Shown here piece by piece: positions 18,754 through 27,328 of a DNA stretch of 64,000 nucleotides. Both the position numbers and the translations under genes were made by a program. Below the pieces are notes generated by a model, which saw only the letters and a program-made list of their open reading frames with translations, ran no database searches and was not told the origin of the DNA. Source of the DNA: JABDQZ01 sp963801985 (GTDB lineage: Bacteria; Pseudomonadota; Gammaproteobacteria; Chromatiales; Chromatiaceae); assembly GCA_963801985.1 (NCBI GenBank), contig CAWDGV010000011.1:169682-233681 (forward strand), given 5' to 3'. Positions within the stretch are counted from its first letter, which is position 1; each line of letters begins with the position of its first letter.

Positions 18754-18806
18754 GCCCATCCCCTCCTGAGAAGAAATACCCGTATCCCTTAATTTTGCAG
18801 GTATAA

Positions 18807-18843
18807 GTGGCCATGGAGGGCCACATCCAGGCGGCATGGATGT
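18807..18843. repeat. Two tandem short hairpins
   Basis: GTGGCC/GGCCAC (18807-18812 with 18819-18824, loop ATGGAG) is followed, sharing two bases, by ACATCC/GGATGT (18823-18828 with 18838-18843). The pair resembles a fragment of a dispersed palindromic element, but no second copy is visible in the window. It could also help end the cytochrome c' transcript, although no T-run follows. Confidence 0.45.
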
Positions 18844-19035
18844 GAATAGCGCCCGGCAGGATTATTGAAGATGCGGGGGTTTTTCCGACTATGACCAGCA
18901 AATCGAATTACAGGTATTCTGCAGCCCTCCAGCCCCTTTTCAAAAAAGTAATTTTTATCCCCGGCATGGATTTTTTGCCGTATTCGTCTATAATCGCGCG
19001 ACTAATTTTTTAACCGGGAAATTTCCAAGCGGAAC

Positions 19036-19088
19036 CATTCGGCGACTGCCTCAAAATCAGTCAGCCATTCAAGTGGTCGTACCGAATG
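19036..19088 (+). promoter_or_regulatory. Leader hairpin upstream of EF-G gene
   Basis: CATTCGGCGAC (19036-19046) pairs with GTCGTACCGAATG (19076-19088) as eleven base pairs with a two-base bulge, enclosing a 30-base loop. It ends 35 bases before the ATG and would lie in the 5' untranslated region if transcription begins near TATAAT 18989. A regulatory role is inference only. Confidence 0.4.
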
Positions 19089-19123
19089 ACAGATTCCCCA
19101 ATTTTTAACCTCAGGACAGAAAA

Positions 19124-21210
19124 ATGACTGATTTAGCCAAGTACAGAAACATTGGTATCTTCGCCCACGTAGATGCCGGTAAAACCACGACTACAGAGCG
19201 TATCCTCAAACTGACCGGTAAAGTGCATAAAACCGGTGAAGTTCATGATGGTGAAGCAACTACCGACTTCATGGACCAGGAACGCGAGCGCGGTATTACC
19301 ATTCAGTCAGCGGCTACCAGTTGTGAATGGGACGGTCACCGCCTGAACATCATCGACACCCCGGGACACGTTGACTTCACTATCGAAGTTTACCGTTCCC
19401 TGAAAGTACTTGATGGTGGCGTGGGTGTTTTCTGTGGATCCGGCGGCGTTGAACCCCAGTCAGAAACCAACTGGCGTTATGCAAACGAATCAGAAGTTGC
19501 CCGTATTATCCTGGTTAACAAGCTTGACCGCCTGGGTGCTGATTTCTACCGCGTTGTTGACCAGGTTAAAAATGTACTTGGCGCTGTCCCTCTGGTTATG
19601 GTTTTACCTATCGGTACCGAAGACGACTTTGTCAGGTGTTGTTGACCTGCTGACCCGCAAAGCCTGGATCTGGGATGATACAGGTCTGCCTGAAAACTAT
19701 CACTCTGGAAGATGTTCCAGCAGACATGGTCGACAAAGTTGAAGAATACCGTGAACAACTGATTGAAACCGCTGTTGAGCAGGACGACGACCTGATGGAA
19801 GCCTACCTGGAAGGTGAAGAGCCATCAATCGAAGACATCAAACGTTGCATCCGTAAAGGTACCATCGCCCTGGACTTCTTCCCGACTTACTGTGGCTCTG
19901 CATTCAAGAACAAGGGTATTCAGCCAGTACTTAATGCGGTTGTTGATTACCTGCCTAACCCGATGGAAGTCGAACCCCAGCCTGAAGTCGACATAGAAGG
20001 TAATGAAACCGGCGAAAAAGCCATTGTTGATGCCAGCCGCCCTGTACGCGCCCTGGCATTCAAAATCATGGATGACCGCTTTGGCGCCCTGACATTTACC
20101 CGCATCTATTCCGGTACTGTCAACAAAGGCGATACTTTACTGAATACCTTCACCGGTAAAACCGAACGTATTGGCCGCATTGTTGAAATGCATGCTGATG
20201 ACCGTATCGAGCTCGACTCCTGTCAGGCCGGCGATATTGTTGCCTTTGTTGGCCTGAAAAACACCCAGACCGGTCATACCCTGGCTGATCAGAAAAACCC
20301 TGCCACACTGGAACCGATGGTATTCCCGGATCCTGTTATCTCGATTGCTATTGCGCCAAAAGATAAAGCCGGTTCAGAAAAAATGGGTATTGCCCTCAAC
20401 AAAATGATGCAGGAAGACCCTTCATTCCGCGTTGAGACTGATGAAGAATCAGGCGAGACGATTATCAAGGGCATGGGTGAATTACACCTTGATATTAAGG
20501 TTGATATCCTTAAACGTACTCACAACGTTGATGTTACCGTTGGTAAACCACAGGTTGCCTATCGCGAAACCATCACCCAGCGCGTTGAAGACAGCTACAC
20601 GCACAAGAAACAGTCTGGTGGTTCAGGTCAGTATGCAAAGATTGACTACGTTGTTGAACCTGCCGAACAGAATGCAGGTTACCAGTTTGAATCAGTAGTC
20701 ACAGGTGGTAACGTTCCACGTGAATTCTGGCCTGCTGTTGAAAAAGGCTTCAAGCTGAGCATGGATAAAGGCACCATGGCAGGCTTCCCGTTACTTGATG
20801 TAAAAGTCACATTGACTGACGGTGCATACCACGCAGTTGACTCTTCTGCGATTGCCTACGAAATTGCAGCGAAAGGCGCTTACAGACAGACTATTCCCAA
20901 AGCAGCTCCTCAGCTGATGGAACCCATCATGAAAGTCGATGTATTCACACCTGAAGATCACGTTGGTGACGTTATTGGTGACCTGAACCGTCGCCGCGCC
21001 ATGATCCAGGGCCAGGAAGCTGGACCTACCGGCGTACGTATCAAGGCTGATGCCCCATTGAGTGAAATGTTTGGTTACATTGGTGACCTGCGTACCATGA
21101 CTTCCGGTCGTGGCCAGTTCTCAATGGAATTTTCACACTACGCAGGATGCCCTAACAGTGTTGCTGAACAGGTCATCAAGGAAGTGAAAGAGCGCGAAGC
21201 AGCCAAGTAA
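19124..21210 (+). pseudogene. fusA: Elongation factor G, type 2 (two frameshifts)
   Basis: Translocation GTPase of about 694 residues if repaired. G1 AHVDAGKTTTTE, G2/G3 region ERGITIQSAAT and DTPGHVDFT, and G4 NKLDRLGADF are intact in the first frame (to 19645). One extra base near 19633-19636 shifts it; GVVDLLTRKAWIWDDTGLPENY is then read in a second frame. Another extra base near 19704 leads to TLEDVPADMVDKV and the remaining domains II-V, unbroken to 21210. The N-terminus (MTDLAKYRNIGIFAHVDAGK) and DGEATTDFMDQE resemble the EF-G2 paralogue rather than the str-operon EF-G1, so a second fusA probably exists elsewhere. A strong terminator follows. Sequencing error is the likelier cause of the shifts. 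Confidence 0.85.
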
Positions 21211-21231
21211 TCTCAGCTTATGCTTGCTGAA

Positions 21232-21266
21232 AAGGGCGGCCATGATGACATGGCCGCCCTTTTTTT
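21232..21266 (+). terminator. Rho-independent terminator after EF-G gene
   Basis: A perfect 13-bp stem, AAGGGCGGCCATG with CATGGCCGCCCTT (21232-21244 and 21249-21261), has a four-base loop ATGA and is followed by a run of T. Confidence 0.95.
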
Positions 21267-21281
21267 ATTTATCATCTGATC

Positions 21282-21615
21282 ATGAAAAAACTACCGCAAA
21301 TTACTGCAAGCATGGGGAACACCCCGGTTCCAGCAAGAGTTACTTGAGGAATTACAGCGACTTGAACCCTATCAATTACCGTTAAAACAGGTTGCCCGGT
21401 TCTCAGGCCTGTTTGAACAGGATGGCTTGCAGTGTTCCCTGCTCAGTCAGAATGAAGATGAACAGCAACTGATTATAAAACTCAGCGTGTTCTACCAGGA
21501 AATCTCCAGCATGTGCCCCTGCAGTGGCCAGGAAGCAGAAAAAATCGATGGTCACTGTGAAATGAACATGACAATCGACAAGCGCGATGGAACTACCGAA
21601 TTTTCTATCCTGTAG
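21282..21615 (+). pseudogene. Conserved hypothetical protein with Cys-rich motif (start frame-shifted in A6)
   Basis: A reading frame coding for about 110 residues is open from 21286 to 21615 but lacks a good start. Removing one A from the A6 run at 21285-21290 joins it to ATG 21282 and gives MKNYRKLLQAWGTPRFQQE followed by a helical segment, then a hydrophilic region with ISSMCPCSGQEAEKIDGHCE and ending TTEFSIL. I do not recognise a named family; the Cys-x-Cys and later Cys could bind metal. The gene sits 15 bp behind the EF-G terminator and ahead of a methyltransferase gene. The single homopolymer break suggests a read error. Confidence 0.5.
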
Positions 21616-21628
21616 GACCATAGATGTC

Positions 21629-22348
21629 GTGACACTCAACCATCAGAAAACCCAAACTGCGAGGTTAAAAAAATCCAAATTACGTGAACTAGCGCAAATG
21701 GATTTACCCCGTTTGTTCAGCACTGTTTACAAAAATGCTTACTGGGGGACTGAAAATGGGCACGCTTTTTATTCAGGCAGCGGCAGCCACGATGAAAAAC
21801 TTGTAAGACCCTATCTAGAACAGGTCGGGATTTTTTTATCCTCTTTCGATACACCACCCACCCTCGTTGACCTCGGTTGCGGCGATTTCGCGATAGGCAG
21901 GCAAATCACGGATTTATGCAGTTCATATCATGGCTGTGACATCGTCAATGAACTGATTGAATATAACCGGGAAAATTTTGAGCAGGCTGCTGTCAGGTTT
22001 TCCTGTATCGATGCAACCCGGGAAAAACTACCTTCAGGCAATGTATTGATTGTCCGCCAGGTGCTGCAACATTTATCCAACCATGCCATTGCAGCAATAT
22101 TGAAACAGTTCCCTGACTTTCAATACATCATAGTCACTGAGCACCTGCCCGGTGGAAAATTTACACCCAATATCGACAAGCCTTCAGGACCGGACAGTCG
22201 CTTGCGACTTGGTTCGGGTGTTGATATCAGTGCCCCGCCCTTTTCACTGCGACCGGCTTTTCAAGAAGTATTGCATGAAGTAAAAGATAACGGGGATTTT
22301 CCCGGTGTAATAAAAACCACGCTTTATTACATGGGTAGTCCCCGTTAG
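21629..22348 (+). CDS. Class I SAM-dependent methyltransferase
   Basis: About 239 residues. The Rossmann motif I is clear (LVDLGCGDFAIGRQI), with motif II-like YHGCDIVNELIEYN, acidic F-S-C-I-D-A-T and motif IV-like VLIVRQVLQHLSN. The His in VTEHLPGG and the C-terminal LYYMG strand are consistent with small-molecule or protein methyltransferases; the substrate is unknown. GTG 21629 is proposed as start because AGGA lies about eleven bases upstream; an ATG at 21587 in the same frame would overlap the upstream gene, and ATG 21698 is also possible. It converges on an HbpS-like gene, leaving only 20 bp between stops. Confidence 0.75.
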   Translation: MTLNHQKTQTARLKKSKLRELAQMDLPRLFSTVYKNAYWGTENGHAFYSGSGSHDEKLVRPYLEQVGIFLSSFDTPPTLVDLGCGDFAIGRQITDLCSSYHGCDIVNELIEYNRENFEQAAVRFSCIDATREKLPSGNVLIVRQVLQHLSNHAIAAILKQFPDFQYIIVTEHLPGGKFTPNIDKPSGPDSRLRLGSGVDISAPPFSLRPAFQEVLHEVKDNGDFPGVIKTTLYYMGSPR

Positions 22349-22368
22349 CCAGTACTTCAGGCTGTGGT

Positions 22369-22857
22369 TTACATCGCCATTTCCAGGTCTTCAAGCACAG
22401 CATCCAGACCACCCTGGGCGCATTCTTCATCGGTTTTGCCCGAAGGAGCACCACTGACCCCGACAGCGCCATACATCACACCACCGGCTTCAACCAGTAA
22501 TCCACCGGTCGACATAACCAGGCCTGGAACACGACCGATAGGCGTATTTGCCCTGTCGGCTAGAGCGGAAGTTGCAACACCAAAATTCACCGCTGCCAGC
22601 GCCTTGCCTTTACTGATTGGCAGTGTAATTTGTGGTGCCAGCGTATCGCGCAACACAGCCTGCTCAATGCCATTGCGATCGACGACAGTTACCCCAATTT
22701 GCACACCCTTTTCACGACAGCTTTGAATTGCACCCTGGGCAATCCGGGTAGCGGTATCCAAAGTCAGGCGTTTGACAGAGACCGTCAGTGACTCCTCTTC
22801 TGCAGCAGCCTGACTCAGGGGAACAACCAGTAACAGAACCATCATTAATATTCGCAT
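22369..22857 (-). CDS. Secreted HbpS/GlcG-family (DUF336) protein
   Basis: 162 residues: signal peptide (MRILMMVLLLVVPLSQAAA) and a single Haem-degrading/HbpS-like domain. Typical segments are LTLDTATRIAQGAI, VQIGVTVVDRNGIEQAVLRD, SKGKALAAVNFG and the glycine-rich GLLVEAGGVMYGAVGVSGAPSGKTDEECA near the C-terminus (shown in pieces: GAVGVSGAP, TDEECAQ). Homologues include the heme-binding HbpS of Streptomyces and GlcG of the glycolate cluster; the physiological role of most members is unknown. AGGAG precedes the ATG on the minus strand. It is divergent from the PilZ gene, sharing a 220-bp upstream region. Confidence 0.82.
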   Translation of the reverse strand: MRILMMVLLLVVPLSQAAAEEESLTVSVKRLTLDTATRIAQGAIQSCREKGVQIGVTVVDRNGIEQAVLRDTLAPQITLPISKGKALAAVNFGVATSALADRANTPIGRVPGLVMSTGGLLVEAGGVMYGAVGVSGAPSGKTDEECAQGGLDAVLEDLEMAM

Positions 22858-23079
22858 TCATTTTCTCCTCATTTGTGGCGTTTTTCGAAAAACCTGGAAA
22901 ATACCCCGTATCCGGTTATTCGTGCTTATTATCCATAATATTTTAAAAGACCTGGATAAAAACCCTTACCCCGGTTTTCATGACATGCCTATAATCCCTT
23001 AAGATATTCATTTTGCATGATAAATCTATTGAGGAACGGTCTAAACTTACAAAATAAGTGGAATTTTACTGGAACAACC

Positions 23080-23457
23080 ATGATCGAACGTCGGCATTTC
23101 CCCCGCTATACCTTTGAGCTCGAATTCAGGGTAGTAAATCAATCGGACCAGGATTTTCGGGTTCGGGCCAATGATATTTCAGAAGCAGGTATCAGCCTGG
23201 CTATTACCCAGTCCGTAATAAACGGACTTGCTGATCAAGGAATCGGCCTGGAAATAAGCAATAAATTTCAGATTATTCCGGTTAATGAGTATGAAAACAT
23301 GCAGCCTGGAGTTTTCATTGAATGCCAGGTCATGCATATACGCAGGCTTTCACAAGAGCATTACCTGATCGGTGCCTGGTTTAATGCAACCAGTTCCTCG
23401 CAACAGGAGCAAATCAATCTCCTCCTGAAAAATGCCCGCCACACCAACGAAGACTAA
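23080..23457 (+). CDS. PilZ domain protein
   Basis: About 125 residues, nearly all one PilZ domain. The two c-di-GMP-binding signatures are present: the RxxxR-type ERRHFPRY at the N-terminus and NDISEAGIS (D/N-x-S-x-x-G) about 28 residues later. It therefore probably binds cyclic di-GMP. ATG 23080 is preferred to an upstream in-frame ATG at 23017 because it puts the RxxxR motif near the N-terminus, as is usual for stand-alone PilZ proteins, and GGAA lies just upstream. It converges on a glycine-zipper lipoprotein gene. The target process, such as motility or polysaccharide production, is not shown by neighbours. Confidence 0.88.
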   Translation: MIERRHFPRYTFELEFRVVNQSDQDFRVRANDISEAGISLAITQSVINGLADQGIGLEISNKFQIIPVNEYENMQPGVFIECQVMHIRRLSQEHYLIGAWFNATSSSQQEQINLLLKNARHTNED

Positions 23458-23475
23458 CTTCAATGTACCTGGCAT

Positions 23476-23961
23476 TTAGTAGATATGCGAAACCCGCGCA
23501 TTGCCATTGACCAGCAAGATCCGAACCCTCTCCCCAACACGGAAGATTTCCCCTTCACTCATCACCTGCACATAAGCGCGCAAGTCACCATTATCTTCTC
23601 TGACAATAATTTCCACACCCTGTGTTCTCGTATATCCTTCTTCTATGGCTGCACCCGCCATGCCACCGGCAACGGCTCCAATAACCGCCGCCACTGTCTG
23701 ACCTTTACCGCTACCTACGCCACTTCCGGCAACCCCACCGATAATTGCACCAGCACCTGAACCAATGTTGGTTTTTGTACCTTCAATCCTGACAGGACGT
23801 AACGCCTCAATCGTCCCCATGCGAACAACCTGTGATTTGCGTGCCTCGTCCCGCGTATAGACATCACCCTGTAAACTTGAAGCACAACCGGCAAGCATTG
23901 CTGTCAAGATCATGACAAAACCCAAAGTTGTCATATGCATCATCATATTTTTCATTTCCAC
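23476..23961 (-). CDS. Glycine-zipper outer-membrane lipoprotein, SlyB/Pcp-like
   Basis: 161 residues. Lipoprotein signal with LTAMLAGC (lipid Cys at residue 26), then a central glycine-zipper double helix (GSGAGAIIGGVAGSGVGSG and AAVIGAVAGGMAGAAIEEG) and a C-terminal beta domain (EIIVREDNGDLRAYVQ, FRVGERVRILL). This matches the 17-kDa antigen/SlyB family of outer-membrane lipoproteins, which contribute to envelope integrity. The exact start is uncertain because several Met codons cluster at the N-terminus. It is followed upstream by a gene-free stretch of about 310 bp before DUF2202. Confidence 0.87.
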   Translation of the reverse strand: MEMKNMMMHMTTLGFVMILTAMLAGCASSLQGDVYTRDEARKSQVVRMGTIEALRPVRIEGTKTNIGSGAGAIIGGVAGSGVGSGKGQTVAAVIGAVAGGMAGAAIEEGYTRTQGVEIIVREDNGDLRAYVQVMSEGEIFRVGERVRILLVNGNARVSHIY

Positions 23962-24270
23962 TCACTCCTTGTCTGTTCATCATGATAGCAAGACACCCGC
24001 CTTGTTATTGAGCATTTAGACAACAATTTTTTTAATTTGCCCTGGATTATAAATTCCGATTATTTCCCCGACATGACCATATAATTTTTCCATAATTGAT
24101 AATGGACAATGTAAAACCTCATATATCAGTCTATGACTATTAATAAGGAGGGTATGTTGTAACTGGTTTACCCTTTGCTTAGGCAATAAACGCCGAAGCT
24201 AAAAGCAGTGTTTCTTATCCATAAGACAACACTGTATGGTTTTGTTTATATATATAGGAGTGTGATTATT
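23962..24270 (+). other. AT-rich intergenic region upstream of the DUF2202 gene
   Basis: No gene was found. The only structured item is a 30-base motif at 24083-24112 that recurs nearly unchanged at 29087-29116. The DUF2202 ribosome-binding site GGAG (24257-24260) closes the region. Confidence 0.6.
24083..24112 (+). promoter_or_regulatory. Shared upstream motif, copy A
   Basis: Thirty bases, with core ATAATTGA and TGGACAATGT, identical at 27 positions to copy B at 29087-29116. It contains CATAAT, a plausible -10 element, and lies 158 bp before the DUF2202 start. It is likely a common promoter or operator for two secreted-protein genes. Confidence 0.5.
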
Positions 24271-24951
24271 ATGAAGACTTACATGAAATTCATAATTTTA
24301 GCGTTCCTGTCAGTCATTTTTCTTGGTGGCGGCGTTTTAACACCAGAAAACTGGGTTTCTGCACAAGCTAAGGGAGCGTTAGATTATAACGAAACAACCC
24401 ACCTGGCCTTTATGAGAGAAGAGGAAAAACTGGCTCGTGATGTTTATATCACGTTTAGCGAGCTTTACCCTACTGCCGAGGTGTTTTTCAATATTACTGC
24501 ATCTGAACAACGACACACTGATTCAGTGCTTAAAGTAATGGATGAATTTGGATTGGAAGATCCAAACACAGATAATGATGTTGGTGAGTTTACCGGTGAT
24601 GAATGGGGCACTTATTTTACGATCAACTATAACGCGCTAGTTGATCAGGGTAAAAAAGGCCTTTTGGATGCACTTTATGTTGGAGCGCTTATTGAAGAGC
24701 TTGACATGCACGACATTATCTATTGCCCGGAAGAGATCGTCGATTCCAGTGAAGTAATCGAGGATCAATATGGCTGTGGAATGGTGTATACCAAGGAAGA
24801 GTCCATTTTACAGCTTTATCAAAACCTGTTGAATGGTTCTGCCAGTCATTTAAAGGCATATGTTTACTATATTGAGAAATATATTGGTGAAGGTAATTAC
24901 GAAGCACAATATTTGTCACAAGAAGAAGTTGATGACATTTTGGGTCGCTAA
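24271..24951 (+). CDS. Secreted DUF2202 (ferritin-like) protein
   Basis: 226 residues: signal peptide (IILAFLSVIFLGGGVL) and a DUF2202 domain. Ferritin-like helical carboxylate/His motifs are visible: FMREEEKLARDVYITF, ASEQRHTDSVLKVMDEFG, GALIEELDMHDI and SASHLKAYVYYIEKY, spaced as in a four-helix bundle that could bind two metal ions. Function of the family is not established; metal binding is inference. ATG 24271 is chosen because GGAG lies ten bases upstream and a signal peptide follows; an in-frame ATG at 24208 exists. It ends at a bidirectional terminator. Base composition is more AT-rich than the first 23 kb. Confidence 0.85.
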   Translation: MKTYMKFIILAFLSVIFLGGGVLTPENWVSAQAKGALDYNETTHLAFMREEEKLARDVYITFSELYPTAEVFFNITASEQRHTDSVLKVMDEFGLEDPNTDNDVGEFTGDEWGTYFTINYNALVDQGKKGLLDALYVGALIEELDMHDIIYCPEEIVDSSEVIEDQYGCGMVYTKEESILQLYQNLLNGSASHLKAYVYYIEKYIGEGNYEAQYLSQEEVDDILGR

Positions 24952-24974
24952 TCTTTAACGAGTTGATTGGAACC

Positions 24975-25003
24975 AAAAAAAACCCGCCTTTGCGGGTTTT
25001 TTT
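24975..25003. terminator. Bidirectional rho-independent terminator
   Basis: AAAAAAAACCCGC, loop CTTT, GCGGGTTTTTTT (24975-25003): a five-bp G+C stem extended by A-T pairs with T-runs on both strands. It lies between the convergent DUF2202 gene and the gene at 25007. Confidence 0.92.
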
Positions 25004-25006
25004 AGT

Positions 25007-25273
25007 TCAATCTGGCCGAAAAGTCATTCCATGATCGATGTTGCTTGAGCCATCTTCTTCAATAATAGCCGTAAAACTGTAGCTGGGATCATAAACCACT
25101 GGCATGACAGGCTGAAATAAAGTTCTTCTGACAAACCATAGCCGCCAACCGATGCTTTCAAGCTGCAGCAGTGTTGTCATTTGGATTTTGTTAAGTACCC
25201 GTTCCAGGTTACCCGGTATGGGGTCCTGCTTTATTCTTCGATCTTCAAACGTATCAACAATGTAGTCAGACAT
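25007..25273 (-). CDS. Conserved hypothetical protein
   Basis: About 88 residues, no signal peptide. The body reads DTFEDRRIKQDPIPGNLERV, then LQLESIGWRLWFVRRTLFQP, then PVVYDPSYSFTAIIEEDGS. I recall similar short unannotated proteins in sulfur-oxidising gammaproteobacteria, but no domain name. ATG 25273 is preferred; an upstream TTG at 25327 extends the frame without a ribosome-binding site. It ends immediately beside the shared terminator. Function unknown. Confidence 0.6.
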   Translation of the reverse strand: MSDYIVDTFEDRRIKQDPIPGNLERVLNKIQMTTLLQLESIGWRLWFVRRTLFQPVMPVVYDPSYSFTAIIEEDGSSNIDHGMTFRPD

Positions 25274-25411
25274 GGCTATTGAATAACGAACTGCCAAAAG
25301 AAATTTATTTTCACAAAGTATAGACAAACTATTTTATATTTGTGACTCAGCTAGAAAAAAATTCCCAACATTAACGCGTAAAGAAATCAGTTTATTATCC
25401 AAAACATTTTT

Positions 25412-25843
25412 TCAGTTTCCACAATGCACTATCACTTCAATGATGTTGCCCTGCTGATCAAGAATGGTAGAAACACCTTTAATTTGGATATCCGGTGCTG
25501 TAGGAAGATAGATCAAGTCAACAAGCATTGAAAAAACCTTTACCGTGGGAACATAGTCTTCCAGAGTGTAAATATATTCGACCCGCACTGGCTTTATCGC
25601 ACTCCTGGTAATCACTTTATCAAACAGAACCAGTTGATCATTTTCAACCGACTCCAGGAAAACCCTGAAAACCCGCTCAACATCTACCTGTGGATAAGGT
25701 ATGGCAGCAAGATTCAGATCAGCCATGAGAGCCGACTTTGATTTATTGATATCGATAGGCTGGCAGTTTTGAATATGTGAATACCCAGGAAAAGCCATTA
25801 GAGCCAAAATGCCGACTATAAATATTTTCAGAATTTTTTGCAT
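25412..25843 (-). CDS. Secreted protein of unknown function
   Basis: 143 residues with a signal peptide (ILKIFIVGILALMAFPGYS) and a short mature domain of about 120 residues, two of whose three Cys (QNCQPID near the start and VIVHCGN at the very end) could form a disulfide. The central part has alternating hydrophobic strands (VRVEYIYTLEDYVPTVKVFS). I recognise no family. It is divergent from the thioredoxin-like gene at 25894, 50 bp away, so the two may share control. Confidence 0.6.
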   Translation of the reverse strand: MQKILKIFIVGILALMAFPGYSHIQNCQPIDINKSKSALMADLNLAAIPYPQVDVERVFRVFLESVENDQLVLFDKVITRSAIKPVRVEYIYTLEDYVPTVKVFSMLVDLIYLPTAPDIQIKGVSTILDQQGNIIEVIVHCGN

Positions 25844-25893
25844 AATGACTAATTATATAGGCTGATTCATAACAACCAAGCCATAATAAACAC

Positions 25894-26226
25894 ATGCAAG
25901 CTATTACCGATATCAACCAGCTGGACCAGATGAAATCAACAGGTGCATTATTTATTCTTTTTGGAGGTAAACACTGTGCAGTATGTCAGAGTCTGCGTCC
26001 TCAGTTAGAGTCAATACTTGAACAACAGTTACCGGGTATGCGTTTTGTTTACATTGATTGTAATAACTCCCCCGACATCTGCGCACAGCACAGCGTGTTT
26101 AGCCTGCCAGTAGTAAAAGCTTATATTGATGGAATGATAATAGCTGAGAATTCAGGTGCTTTTAGTATCAAACAGCTGGTAAAAAAAATAGAACGGCCCT
26201 ATACCATGTGGAAAGAATCAATATAG
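25894..26226 (+). CDS. Thioredoxin-fold protein
   Basis: 110 residues, cytosolic, one thioredoxin fold. The redox motif is G-G-K-H-CAVC-Q-S near residue 30 in place of WCGPC, the second strand is RFVYIDCNNSPD, and the cis-Pro segment is FSLPVVKAYIDG. It is thus a short thioredoxin-like reductase or co-chaperone with an atypical active site; an additional Cys in IDCNN and one in DICAQ may modulate it. No clear operon partner; it is followed by 170 bp with no gene. Confidence 0.8.
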   Translation: MQAITDINQLDQMKSTGALFILFGGKHCAVCQSLRPQLESILEQQLPGMRFVYIDCNNSPDICAQHSVFSLPVVKAYIDGMIIAENSGAFSIKQLVKKIERPYTMWKESI

Positions 26227-26398
26227 TTCCATGAAACAAGGGTCAGAGTTATACCCCGCCTTCATAAGCATCATTTTGGCCGCTTTTTGCAAGTTTTCTG
26301 CTGCAGGCAAAAGTGGATATTATTAATATTACTATTTTGAGTACCTACTGATGATCTAAATTAGAAAAGTGGATCTTTTTTAATTTAGTGTCTGGTTC

Positions 26399-27223
26399 TT
26401 ACTCACTATCAGGGCGTATTTTCCGCAACCAGAGCATTCTGATCAACCATGCCGCAGCCATTGCTGCAAACAGGTGTTTCAGGCTATGTCCACTGACCAC
26501 TCCATGAGTGAACTCGAATATCTGATGGTCAAATATTTCTACAACTTTGGCTAACACATAGAAAAGAAGCAATCCCCAGTAGAAATTCCCGTGAGTATAT
26601 GGCGTGGGCAATAGAAGAAGCATCAGGATCATAGTGATCATCGGATAAAACTGCACGATCAAATATAAACGAAGATCCCCATGTCCTGCATGTTCCGTCC
26701 AGATCCACCACAACACACTTGCCACACCAACTAGCAGAAGTGATTTCAGCAAGGCTATACCAAGGGAGAGATTAACGCGCTCTGTGATCATTGCCGAAAA
26801 TATACCCATAAAGGCTAAAGTCATTGGCAATCGATCCCAGACCAGGCTGTAGTTATCAGGGCTAAGATGGTACCAGCCTGAACCGAAGCCGGTTAAAAGT
26901 ACGCCTGTAAAAAACCACCAATAATTGCGGCGTTCACGATTATTAATGAAAGTTCCTGCCCGTAAATGTGGCTGCGATAGAAACCACAGGCCCCAAGCCC
27001 CAGCAATGATAAATGCCAGATTTGACAGCACATCTCCAGCATGTGGAATGTGCATCACAATGCGTTGATCAGCAAACAGATGATAGCTTTTAGGTTGGGG
27101 TATTGGTTCGACAACCATCATGAAGATGACAGCAAGTATCAGCCCTGGCAGGATAGCAATAGAGATTCGCCATCTGCTTATTTTCAGTAGGTTTCGAGTA
27201 TCATCCATAAATCGACCCGACAT
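26399..27223 (-). CDS. Ceramidase-family (CREST) membrane protein
   Basis: 274 residues with about seven hydrophobic helices. Conserved features of the alkaline ceramidase/CREST hydrolase superfamily are present: GDVLSNLAFIIAGAWGL, the catalytic-type Ser and His in GSGWYHLSPD, the Asp in LVWDRLPMT, and a C-terminal HSLKH (HxxxH) zinc-type motif in VVSGHSLKHLFAA. In eukaryotes these enzymes cleave ceramide amides; bacterial members are largely uncharacterised and may act on other lipids. Start could also be the ATG at 27208. It stands apart on the minus strand, without lipid-metabolism neighbours. Confidence 0.78.
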   Translation of the reverse strand: MSGRFMDDTRNLLKISRWRISIAILPGLILAVIFMMVVEPIPQPKSYHLFADQRIVMHIPHAGDVLSNLAFIIAGAWGLWFLSQPHLRAGTFINNRERRNYWWFFTGVLLTGFGSGWYHLSPDNYSLVWDRLPMTLAFMGIFSAMITERVNLSLGIALLKSLLLVGVASVLWWIWTEHAGHGDLRLYLIVQFYPMITMILMLLLLPTPYTHGNFYWGLLLFYVLAKVVEIFDHQIFEFTHGVVSGHSLKHLFAAMAAAWLIRMLWLRKIRPDSE

Positions 27224-27328
27224 TCAGTGCATTATTTTTTCAAATTTTATTAGCAGCAGATCTCCGCTAATCGGTAATAGTAGCTATTATTGCGAGTTCA
27301 AAAAGACCAATCTACAAAAGGTGAGGCG

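Larger units (their letters stand above)
18754..19123 (+). other. Intergenic region between cytochrome c' and EF-G genes
   Basis: No gene was found. It holds two adjacent short hairpins (18807-18843), a -10-like TATAAT at 18989-18994 without a good -35, and a leader hairpin (19036-19088) close to the EF-G start. Confidence 0.6.

Noticed and set aside
19630..19710. Programmed ribosomal frameshift in EF-G
   Set aside because: No slippery sequence or following pseudoknot is evident, two shifts would be needed within 70 bp, and EF-G genes are not known to use frameshifting.
22990..22995. TATAAT before the PilZ gene as a promoter
   Set aside because: A good -10 hexamer, but the -35 region (TTACCC at 22966) is weak and such hexamers are frequent in this AT-rich gap.
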